A stretch of 64,000 nt of DNA from Terebella lapidaria (Eukaryota > Annelida > Polychaeta > Terebellida > Terebellidae), in assembly GCA_949152475.1 (NCBI GenBank), contig OX424563.1, forward strand, positions 16,713,001 through 16,777,000, read 5' to 3'. Under the pieces are notes generated by a model. It was not told where the DNA came from and ran no database searches. It saw only the letters and a list, made by a program, of their open reading frames with translations. Of this stretch, positions 34,331-45,800 are shown piece after piece. The translations under genes and the position numbers were made by a program. Position 1 is the stretch's first letter; every line of letters begins with the position of its first letter.

Positions 34331-36835
34331 GCAATCGATCGAACATTCCGAAGTGAAACCACTGCATGTTAGTAAATCCACACCAATTCCTTTCTGGTTT
34401 CCCACGGGGGTTTTCCGATAATTTCTTCATGGTTTTTCCGCTTTATTTTCCGGAATGACACTCAGTCACATGTGCGTTCTATTCACTCAATGATGCGGTG
34501 GCGTGCAGTGATATAGGCTTGATATTTTCCCTAAAACATAAACTGTTCCAAATCGCTCATGTCGTGGACAGACCGCGCTATAATAATGGGCTTTCGTCCT
34601 ATTCTACGGAATTGAACGGGCGCGGCATGCTGGTCTTGGCCGAGCGCCAGGTTCTACAATCGTGGTGAGATCTGGGTCAGAACAAACCCAACGAGACCAA
34701 TAGTATAGTGCGGTTGTGCACTCTGTTGGTCATATGACGGGACAACAACGATGGAGGAAAGCGTTTATGCCGAAACATGGTGAGCGGTATTCTATGTGTT
34801 TTGGTGATAGTTGACATTACTCGTTTACGTGAAAATTATCAAATAATGAATAATTCCTCGAACAGGTAACGCCCATGCAGGCGTTGCAAGGATGAGACGG
34901 CGGTCGATGAAAAAGCACATCGTAACAGAGTAGCAGCTAGACCGATCAATATGGATGCGGCGCCATAACCACACTGCCTTGCATCACTATACCCTTGCAC
35001 GGTAAGTGGTGACCCAGAGAACACTCATGGCACTTTCGAGGCAATATACACAATGAAGAAGATAAAGCTAATTCTCACGATGAAATTGTTCGAGATTTTT
35101 TGCACAATTCGTATATAACTGCGCGTATTTATCAACAGCTGCATGGTAAACTGACGAAATTAGTGACATAATTCCAAAATATACGTGCGTTTCACACACA
35201 ATATTTTTACGTATAATAGCTTTCATTTTTTCTTCGCAGAAACATCTGAAACGACAAAATCTCCCCCCACAATCAGCCAACAACTCTGCAGGTATGTTAA
35301 CAATGATTATACTCATACATTACAGTCCACATAAGTGATTTGTACGTGTTCATGTAGATGAAATGGAAAAGTACATATTAGACCATGGCCCAGATATGGA
35401 AAAACCACCCAACGGTTGAGAAGGGGGGGGGGGGAAGCATTGGGATTACCTGTTTTTTGCACAAAAACCATCGGTGAAGTTATTAAAGCGGCTCTTTCAC
35501 TTCCACTTCCCGGAATATATATTTTTTGGGCCTATGCATATTTTGAGTCCTATCAACTGATAGACATGTCAGTTGCAAAACAGTGACAATAGAACAGCAC
35601 ACACGGGTCTTGTAAGCTAAAATATCGAGGGATTTCCTCGGTCACTTCCTGGGTTGAAGGGTTCACTCGATGGCCTAGCGTGTGGCCATGCGTGATATTT
35701 GCATATTCAAGAGCTTGTTGAGTTTTGATGTCTCACATACGGTGCCCATTCGTTTCGCGTTGTTGCAAATTAAGAAAACGAATTCCGCGCATTTTCAGCA
35801 ATGTCATGAAAAAATCAATATTCCGAGAAACTGGTGGTGTACATCAATATTCTATGTAAGAATTATCGCATTTTACCAGGACCATGTTGGAACTTAGGCG
35901 CATCCAGTGTGTTTATAATGACACGGACCCAAACCATACTAAAATCGATTTCTTACCAGCAACAATGCGGAACGGCTGGCAATCGTGGTTGAATGTGTGA
36001 CGTGTCAGGGATCCCTCTCTTAAAGACCTGATTCCATTGTAAACATATACATAAACTTGCGCGCCTGTCAATCTTGATGTAAACACCACTTTCAGTCTTC
36101 TGTTTTGGGTGAAATAGCGCATAAATAGCCATGTGTATGCGATTTTGGGATTCATGCTTAATTGTTTTCATATAATTTTGTCAACTGAGCTGGTTTTTCG
36201 TTTGGAACAAATATTAATAACTAAGTGCAAATGCCGTTTTAACGAGAGGCATATCAATGTATCACACTGTTGAACTTAGTTCACTTTTATTGGCAAATAT
36301 CATTCGGTTCAGTCTGTTAGGTTCCAAGGTGTATGCCCTCCACTGATGTTCCTCAGTGTACTTCAGCCATACACTTTCTTCTCGGTTCTGACTTCCTCTC
36401 CAGGAATCAACATTATAACACACCCAAGTTTCTGTGATGAGGTACACAAAGTCATGTGCCAGATGATTTTGATATCCATGTACAGTGGTACACAAATACA
36501 TACGGTATATCTTACAACAATAACCGACTCACCATTTGGAAGATAATCAAATGAGCTTTACAACAATATATGTAGGCTATAGCTGCATGATGGTAGAAGT
36601 AAGACGAAGTTATGGGCTAAAGACTGACCATATCGTCAAGTACCGATTTCATGAGAGTACTGGATCTAGGTACCCTACAACTACTGCTTGTGGCACGATG
36701 GTGCATGAAAATGTTGGATAAATATCTCAAAAAAGTATGTGACCGATCCCCCGATATGGGTCTCTACATGATACTGTGATACTACCTAATTCTAAACTAT
36801 TGAGATGCATGCTTTCTAATGCATTTCAGGAGAAT
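34330..36835. other. Intergenic region, no gene recognised
   Basis: Only short frames without recognisable domains. A G-run lies at 35426-35435. Nothing else stands out. Confidence 0.5.
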
Positions 36836-36885
36836 TGAAGTTTTCGGACTTGGCGCCCTAGACAAACATGTCTAAAGGCTATACT
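36835..36885 (+). repeat. Left stub of Helitron-like copy III
   Basis: The block TTCGGACTTGGCGCCCTAGA then CAAACATGTCTAAAGG is part of a 147-bp unit. It is separated from the rest of copy III (40960 onward) by the foldback element. Confidence 0.6.
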
Positions 36886-36889
36886 AAAG

Positions 36890-39800
36890 TTCATCTGTCA
36901 GTGAAACACGCTTTTTGGCCATAGTTTTGTTTTGGATAATCGATTCAACTTGAAATTTTGTATGTTTTTATTGGGTATCATGCCGTAATTTTTCACCGAA
37001 ATTGAGAGTTCTATCTCAAAAATGGAAAAAGTTGGTAATCTACCCCTATGTTAAATCTCAGCCTCACAATGGAATTTCAGGGTTTGCACACAAAAACGAC
37101 TTTTATTTGATGTTTGAGTTATATACTGATTCAAAATAAACACGTTTACTTAATATACACTGCGACTATGCCTTCCGAAATTTAAATCAAAGCAATAAAT
37201 TCATTCTGTACTGGCATAAACATCATAAAAGCCCTGAATTTGTTGGATTCGTTTGATCCCAGTTTGGACTGAAATTAGTCTACCAAAATTAGGTAAAAAA
37301 AGCCCATAAGGTGGACATTTGGGTGTCAAAGCTGAATTTTTGCACAGTGACTCTGGAGACCATATAGATAACCCACAAAAAAGTCCCCATCAATCCCATG
37401 GGGGGGTTTTCCCAAAAATCCAAGATGGCCGCCATTTATACGCGAAATAGCTTAAAATTGACCTAGCGAGTTATGTACTGCACCTACGTTGGTGATTTTA
37501 GTGTCTACCCCCATGTTTTCTGTCCAAAGGAATCTGATGGTGATATTGCCGAGTCTTTGTGACTGTTGGTTGTTTCAAAATCCAAAATGGCTGCCACAAA
37601 AACCCGGAAAAATCGTAATATCACGTTTCCGTCTATATTCCAGCTGCTATGGCGAATAGAGGCAAAATTTGGGTGTCTACTCCCACGTTTTCTGACCCAA
37701 GGAATCCAATGGTGATAATGCTAGGTCTGTGTGACTGTTGGTTGTTTAAAAAGCCAAAATGGCTGCCACAAAAACCCGGAAAAATCGTAATATCACGTTT
37801 CCATCTATATTTCAGCTGCTGTGGCAAATAGAGGCAAATTTGGGTGTCTACTCCCACGTTTTCTGACCCAAGGAATCCAATGGTGATAATGCTTGGTCTG
37901 TGTGGCTTTGGTCGTTTCAAAATCCAAAATGGCACAAAAACCGGGAAAATGTGTAAATAAATTTGTAAATAAATTTGCTGTGGCAAATAGAGGCAAAATT
38001 TGGGTGTCTACTCCCACGTTTTCTGACCCAAGGAATCCAATGGTGATAATGCTGGGTCTGTGTGACTGTTGGTTGTTTAAAAATCCAAAATGGCTGCCAC
38101 AAAAACCCGGAAAAATCGTAATATCACGTTTCCATCTATATTTCAGCTGCTGTGGCAAATAGAGGCAAAATTTGGGTGTCTACTCCCACGTTTTCTGACC
38201 CAAGGAATCCAATGGTGATAATGCTTGGACTGTGTGGCTGTTGGTCGTTTCAAAATCCAAAATGGCTGCCACAAAAACCGGGAAAATGTGTAATATCACG
38301 TTTCCATCTATATTTCAGCTGCTGTGGCAAATAAAGGCAAAATTTGGGTGTCTACTCCCACGTTTTCTGACCTAAGGAATCCAATGGTGATAATGCTGGA
38401 TTTGTGACTGTTGATTGCTTCGAAATTCAAAATGACTGTCATCAATAACGGTGAAATTTGCCTCAGAATTCAATATGGCTGTCCTCAAAACCTGTGAAAT
38501 TCGCATAATTAAATTTCGATTATGTAAGCTTCTCTGGAAGATCGAAACAAGATTTTGGTGTTCACCTCCATGTTTTCTGACCCATGGAGTCCAATTGTAA
38601 TGTTGGAATGGTGATAATAGTCTCTGGGATGCGTTGTAGTATCGAAGTTCCAGTGCAATCGAAACCTCAAAACCAGGTTTCTAGCTAAATGAGCACAAAT
38701 AGATATATCAATAACATATATAGATATAACAAACATATACATTCATATCCGAAGACCCCAGACACAATTCATCAAATCAAAATACATGTAAGTGGTAGAA
38801 TCCAGATGATACTATCAGTTACAAAGTCGTAGCCAGCTAAACATCACATATATAACCATACTTGTAAATTTAGATGCAAATATATCCACAAAATCACAAT
38901 GATTGGGAAATATATACCATCATACATGTACATGTATGTGAGAGGTTTGAACTAACCTTCAACCATGCCTATCATAATACTTTAAAATCTAAACTTTATA
39001 CAATCATTTTGAGCAATTTGGAAGTCGAAACCTGTGCTCCGGCTATGAGTTCCTGGTGAAATGCATGCACTATCTGGCAAAGCTGGAAAACTGCGATACA
39101 CATGTTTAGACGCCGTAGGCTGGAGAAGTTGCGATATTACTGCTCAAGACAGGGATATTGATAAGTGGAAACCCAGATTTGTCACGTTAGTCATATACCC
39201 TTGTACACACTTTACATTTGTGCTCAATTTGAAGGGATCTCAGCAGAGCCACTTGTTTATGGTTTCATTGTGGGTGAGAGTTGTGGATGTGGATGAGCTG
39301 AGCTCCATTGTGGAGGAGTTCTTGTTGTGCAATGATTTGTATGTAAGCATGCTCTTTTCAAGATTTTTGACATGTTTTGCCTCTCGTGAATTAGCATCAA
39401 CCTCTCTCCGGCCACAGCAACTGCATAATCTACTCTTCCTGTTTGTGAATACGACAAGGGATCATCAAAACTCTGCTGAGCAGGCACGATTCACGCAACT
39501 ATGGTTGTCATTCAAAATGAAGCCACTGTGTAAATAATAAAAAAAAACATTGCACCGTGACAGGTAATTATTCATCAAAATTGTAGACTTATTCCAAACT
39601 ACTACCGAACAGATGATTGCTACTCTCAGTTATGAAAAACTGAGTTGTCTGTCTTGAGAAAATGGCTCTGCTAAGATGCAGTCCCTCCACATTCCTTCAA
39701 TTCGGCACTGTGATTGTCATTATGTCACATCAATGACTTGTAGTAAGCCAATGTCTGTGTTGGTTCTGAACTTTGAGTTAACAGAGATTATGTGGCATTT

Positions 39801-40950
39801 TTAACTTGTTAGTTGGATATGGGTCCACTGGTACTCTTACTTCTTTCACTGGGTAAAACATGAATATAAACACCAAAATCTTTTATTTGCCACAGAAGCT
39901 GATATATAGTCGAAACAGGGTTTGCAAATTTTGAAACAGGGTTTCACAGATTTTGATGGCAGCCACATTTATTTCTGTGGCAACCAACAGTTACAGCGAC
40001 ACGGCATTATCACTACTGTATTCCTTGGGTCAGAAAATATGGGGGTAGACACCAAAATGATGCTTCAATCTGCCATAGAAGCTGGAATATAGCTATATTC
40101 CCCGGGGTTTTGTTGTGGCAATTTTGGATTTTGAAACAACCAACATTCACATAGTCTCAGTGTTATTACCATTGGAGTCCTTAGGTCAGAAAACGTGGGG
40201 GTAGACACCAAAAATTCGCTTCTATCTGCCATAGCAGCTGAATTATAGCTGGAACAGTGATTTTACGATTTTTCCGGGATTTTGTGGCAGCGATTTTGGA
40301 TTCTGAAACAACCAACAGTCACACAGACCCAGCATTATCACCATTGGATTCCTTGGGCCAGAAAACGTGGGAGTAGACACCCAAATTTTGCCTCTATTTG
40401 CCATAGCAGCTGAAATATAGCTGGAAACGTGATTTTACGAATTTCCCGGGTTTTCATGGCAGCCATATTGGATTTTGAAACAACCAACCGTCACAGAGAC
40501 TCAGCAATATCATCATCAGATTCCTTGGGTCAGAAAACATGGGGATAGACACTAAAATCACCAACGTAGGTGCAGTAGATAACTCGCTAGTTCAATTCTA
40601 AGCGATTTTGCATATAAATGGTGGCCATCTTGGATTTTCGGGAAAACCCCCTATGGGATTGATGGGGACATTTTGTGGGTTATCTATATGGTCTCCAGAG
40701 TCACTGTGCAAAAATTTAGCTTTGACACCCAAATGTCTACCCCAAACCCTAAATACAGTAGAATTTAACATTGAGGTAGATTGCCAACTTTTTCATTTCT
40801 TGAGATAAAATTCTGAAACTCGGTGAAAAATTACGGCATGATACCCAATTAAGACACACAAAATTTGAAATTGATTCGATTATCCAAAACAAAGTTATCG
40901 CCAAAAAGCGTGTTTCACTGCCAGATGAATTTGACTTTATCAGCATGAAC
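36890..40950. mobile_element. Giant foldback element with tandem repeats in its arms
   Basis: The left end (TTCATCTGTCAGTGAAACAC, 36891 onward) and right end (CGTGTTTCACTGCCAGATGA, about 40910-40929) are inverse copies. The inverted match continues inward for over 1 kb, including TTACGGCATGATACCCAA/GGTATCATGCCGTAA. Inner arms consist of about 172-bp tandem units (CTACTCCCACGTTTTCTGAC, AAAATGGCTGCCACAAAAAC): four to five on the left (37450-38460) and about four inverted on the right (39890-40600). The centre (38460-39890) is unique sequence. This is the architecture of foldback (Galileo/FB-like) transposons. Confidence 0.8.
39061..39537 (+). CDS. Hypothetical ORF in the centre of the foldback element
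   Basis: A 158-codon open frame from ATG 39061 to the stop at 39535-39537, leucine/phenylalanine-rich. No domain is recognised and it is not transposase-like by eye. Its place at the centre of a foldback element makes an element-encoded remnant possible, but chance is equally likely. Confidence 0.2.
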   Translation: MHALSGKAGKLRYTCLDAVGWRSCDITAQDRDIDKWKPRFVTLVIYPCTHFTFVLNLKGSQQSHLFMVSLWVRVVDVDELSSIVEEFLLCNDLYVSMLFSRFLTCFASRELASTSLRPQQLHNLLFLFVNTTRDHQNSAEQARFTQLWLSFKMKPLCK

Positions 40951-40959
40951 TTTCACTTT

Positions 40960-41446
40960 GACCTGAATGTTCTTGCTGAGTTTTTCATTTCCATCGATAT
41001 CTCTGAAACGGTGTCCCTAGACAAACATGTGTAAGGTGTATAGGGACATTGGCCTTGACCTAAATTTTTTTACTGAGTCATAAAGCGAAATGGGCATTAT
41101 TTTTGGACTTGTGGCCCTCTACCAATATGTTTTAGTGATAAACTATGAATTTGACCTGAATTTTTTTCTTGAGTCGGCATTTTCATTTCTTTCCATATCT
41201 TGGAAACCATGTGTCGTAAAGTGAAACGGACGTTATTTTCGGTCTCGTTGTCCAAAAGAAACATGTCTTGGGAATGAACTGTGAACCTGACTTGAACTGT
41301 TTTCTTGAAACAGCATTTTTTGTTTTTGTTTCATCTCAGAAGCAGTGTGTCATACAGCAAATTAGACTAATCACCCAGGCAAACATGTTATAGATCAATC
41401 TTCACACTGAAATGCCTTCAAGGCATCTTTGGTCCTTGACGTCTAG
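40960..41446 (+). mobile_element. Helitron-like copy III, 3' part with hairpin and CTAG end
   Basis: Diverged 147-bp units end in AAATGCCTTCAAGGCATCTT, an imperfect hairpin (about 41411-41430), then GTCCTTGACGTCTAG, with CTAG at 41443-41446. A hairpin shortly before CTRR is the Helitron 3' signature. The end lies 93 bp before the ATG of the large gene. Confidence 0.7.
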
Positions 41447-41539
41447 TTGTAAATAATTAGAGGACAAAGAAGGTTGATATACGAGGCTAGTGTAGAGGGA
41501 TATGTATTGAGTTTTGTTCGTTGAATTTATTCGAAAGGT

Positions 41540-42889
41540 ATGGATGGTCCAAGACACCTCGAACACACATACTATGAAGTCCAGAAGCAGTCCAGTCAAA
41601 ATTGTGGTTGCCAGTTCAATGCGAAAGCCACTATACAAGATGAGCAATTCCAGAAATTATTGTCGGACATTGATATCACCTATCTGCAGAAGTCGAGGCT
41701 GCTATATGAAGAATGTGACATGGATCTGGTGATGGCTCTCGAACAGCTGCGTGCAAACCTGAAACCGAAGTTCAAGGAAAAAGGTCTTCATGGAGAGGTC
41801 AAACCAATCGGTTCTCTGGTGTCACAATTGAAAACTTCTTGCCTGGACGAAATCGACACAGCATTTTTGATCGACAAGGACGAAGGATACGAGTGTCGTG
41901 CAACTCCTGGCTCACGTGTGTATGACGTGCACAAATCCGAGAGAGGTGATTCATACCCCAGGGAAGTTGGCGCCAGGGCATTGCGAGAGAGTTTCGCCAA
42001 AGATGTTCAAGATATCATGGCTGCCGTCGATCTACCATCCGGCCTTCAGCACAGCGGGTATGCCTCACCAAAGTTCAGTGGTGTGCGGTACAATGGCCCA
42101 GCCACTACAATGCTGCTTACGTGGGATCCAGAGGGAGAAAAACGCGAGATATCAATGGACGTCACTCCCATGCTGCATTTGCCTTTGCAAGACGAATCAG
42201 ATTGGAAGAGCAATATAGCACGTCAAATCAAACAAATAAATAAAGAAATGCCCCATGTGATTTTCCCCTTTGACGGGATATACTTGTTTCCAAATCCCAT
42301 CACTGACCAGTGGGAGCTGACAACGGCATGTTATGAGGCCACCAGTCTGTTAGACCACATTCCTCTTGAAACACCATTCAAAACCAGCATCGTGATGTGC
42401 AAGATTATCGGTAGTAGGATAGCTAAACTCCCAGTACCATCATCAATCACTGAGCTTGCACCATCAAAAGAAATGGAGAATGTGGCGACAATTCTGTCAA
42501 ACCCAGTGGATCATACCCAGGAATCCATGAAATACGGCCATGCTTTCTTAACCCCCGAAAGTGGCAAGGTGCACAGAGAGATGGCGAAAAGGGCGATATC
42601 TATCAACAATGCAGCAATAACACACACTATCCTGAGCTTGACAAACAACATGCCTGGTGCTTTCACATCAACCCACGAACAGAAGAAACACAAAGCCATA
42701 ACAAGAAAGCTGATGATTCATGTATTTGAGCAGTTATCATCAAGCAATACTGCCGCACAGCATTTTTTCCTTGATACCACTATCAGCTTCCACTCTATAG
42801 CTACATGGGCACGTCAAAGTTACGATGCCCGACTGCTTGTAGAAAACCTGAGGATGCAGTGTCTAATGGTGGCATGCATCCTGACGCAC
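41540..42889 (+). CDS. Exon 1: Mab-21/cGAS-like nucleotidyltransferase domain
   Basis: 450 codons ending at donor GTGAGT (42890). The core motif GSLVSQLKTSCLDEIDTAFL has the family pattern GS-x5-K-x5-E-x-D, and ISMDVTPML supplies the third acidic residue (D207). All three metal ligands known to be needed for catalysis in cGAS are therefore present, unlike many Mab-21 proteins. The second half (about residues 330-450) is helical-looking and probably the C-terminal lobe. No zinc-binding insertion like that of vertebrate cGAS is obvious. Without splicing, the frame stops at 42920-42922. Confidence 0.88.
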
Positions 42890-45800
42890 GTGAGTTTTAG
42901 TTCTTTTACGTGTCACGTATAACTACATGTACTATGGAACTACTATTCCCAATCAATGGTACTAGTAACCATTAATAATTGTTGATAAATGCTCATATTT
43001 CAGGGGATAATTGGTTTTGGTGTTGAAGATGAAATCCTATCACTTGAGCAGTACAAAGTGCTGCCGGCACAACTGAGGTATGCTGAAGAGTCATTCCGAG
43101 TCGCCGCTAAGTTTAATGGCGAGAGATGCAATGAAAGCTTCGCTGTTCTTCTCAAGCTCATCAATGCTCTAGGAAACACGTTTGGCGGTATAATACACGT
43201 CTATGACAACGAAAGTGTATTGGAATGTGAACCAGGAAATATGGACCAGCGAAAGCACGGAGAAACTAACCAGACATCCAACATACTGATGTGGCAGGAA
43301 GCCTTCAAAACATTATGTGAATATCATAATGTTCTACCACATGTCACCTTCTTAAATGTGCGACATTACGCCGTTGATCTTCATGTTCGTAGGTTTCCAG
43401 CCAACCTGCCCTTAGTTTTCTACTCGATTGCTGAAACAGATGAAGCAACACCTAAGTCCGTCACCAGAGAGACACATAGATATTATTCCATCACCAATGA
43501 TGGAACAATCAGACACGATACTCCCCTCACTGTGTCAAATACACATGTGAACCAAGACCAGTCAACACAAATCAACAATAGGGTTACAGGACAGCTCACT
43601 TCACGAAACGTCTCTGATATCGAACTTGAAGTTGATATAAAAGACGAGGTGGATAATCCAAATGACGAGAAAGTTGATCCAGATGACGAGATAGATAATC
43701 CAGATGATGGAGCAGATGATCCAGATGATGAAGCAGATGTTCGGAGTGATGAAGCAGGTGATCCAGATGATGAAGCAGGTGATTCAGATGAGGAGGTTTA
43801 TGTTGATGATCGAGATGGTAGTCGAGATGATCAAGATGAAGATAGAGATGGAGAGTCACATGTAGATGACTATAATGACCAGAGTGACTCAACGACATCT
43901 AAAGAAATCCATAATGTCCCTACTGATCAACCAGGAAATAGGACAGAAGCCACACCACCTTCTGTTTTACCGAAATCAGCAGATTGGGTTCGGCTACGAA
44001 AAGAACGATACCAGGTAGGATGGACAACTCATTCTCGAAAATGGGATAAAAACTTGCATCAAGTCAACATAGATATTGAGTCCAGTGTCAGGGACATGGT
44101 GAATCGTGAAACAACAATCCTCAAACCAACAAGGCCGATGACGTTCATACCATCCAAAGAAGCCATACTTCACCGATATCCAGCACTGTCTGTTGCACTA
44201 CAGAAAATCGAACAGCTGATAGGAGTTGACGAGGCAATAGCTATTGCCTGCAATAGTTGGCGAAAACGTGCTGATATCGCCGTTTCAGAGGTATTGGAAG
44301 CACCTAATCATGTACTAGATATATTTGCCTTCACCAGATCGTGCATGATGCACATTTTCTGCTTGATACAAGAAGAGGAAGGTGAAGATGTGTCGGAAGC
44401 CTGGACTTATGTTTTGACACTCGGACAGGCTACAAAACGAGCAGTTTGTTCAGGGCAAAGTTGTGATGTGCACGTCCAGTGTCATGTGTACTCCTGTACA
44501 ACACAAAAGATGATTAGTTCAGATGTGATTGGAGAGAACACGGGCTCCATCACTGACTTGATGTATGAGGTCGCCCACTTGTTGATTCGACAGACATCTT
44601 GTCACAAGGACCGCCTAGGTCATGACCTAAGCATCACCTTGACAGCACAACAGCTGGAAGCTATATTGATATCTATTTGCCACAAATTCGTTCTTGTCGA
44701 AGGACCACCAGGCTGTGGTAAAACATATATGGCTTTCCACGTCTGTGCTCAGTACGAACAACACCAGGTCCTCTACATGTGCTCAACAGTGGCTTTCAAG
44801 GAGTTCCTAAACACCCAGATTGTGTGCACATCAGAGTTAGTCCGTGATGAGAATGACATGAAGGAGCTTTCCAGCAGAGTGAATCTCGCCAATTACAAGT
44901 GCCTGATCATAGATGATGGACATCAATTATGCTTTTCATACAAGACGTGGAAGGCATTCTTTGATATGGCCAAGAAGTATTCATACAGAGTGTACATATT
45001 CATCGATAGCAAGTATCAGAACTTCAAGGAAGTGGACCTCCAACCTCTGAAACGTTGTCTGGATGAGGAAGAGGACAGCGCGATTCAGATCCCACTCTAT
45101 GTGATTCACAGGAACAGCAAGAAGGTCACGTCCTATATCGTGTCAACCGCGGAGGATGACACCAATGGAGACCAGTTAGCATGTTCGTCCCAAATTGATG
45201 GACAAGATGTCGAAGTGCTGTACTTGAACAATGTCTTTGAACGAAGCGAGAGCAACAAGTTATTGCACTTGATAAATTCACTGCTACGTGGACCAAGCAT
45301 TGACAGACATGTTTATGATTCTAAAGATATCGCCATTTTGATTGACACAAGAGAAGCAGAGAAAGATGCTGAACAGCTGATGTCCATAATTCAACATTTC
45401 ATGTCAGGTCTCTCTGTGCATTCGGCTGGCACTTTCCCTGTTACCGGTATCACAGTTGATACTTTAGACAACTTCATGGGATTCGATAGACCTATTTGCC
45501 TGTGTATTTCCCGTGAGTGGAAGATGGACATCGGGACAAAACTGAAAACACTTCTGTTAAAAAAGCTTCCAGAACGACACCTGCTGAATCCTAAGTACAA
45601 AACCTTTGTAGCTTCCCGAGGTGTGTCAAGTGTCCGTTTCATAATAGACCAGCCCGTCAGTGCTGAAGTAGCAACAACAATGCAGATGGATTCAATTCAA
45701 ACTGTAAGTACAAATCGGAAACGATCAGTGGTACTAGTACCCACAAATAAATTGATAACAGGTTTGAATAATGTGGATAATGATAACGACTTTCATCCCC

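Noticed and set aside
43596..43898. Minus-strand open frame rich in His and Leu
   Set aside because: It is the reverse of the Asp/Glu-rich linker (GATGAT-type codons) of the large gene.
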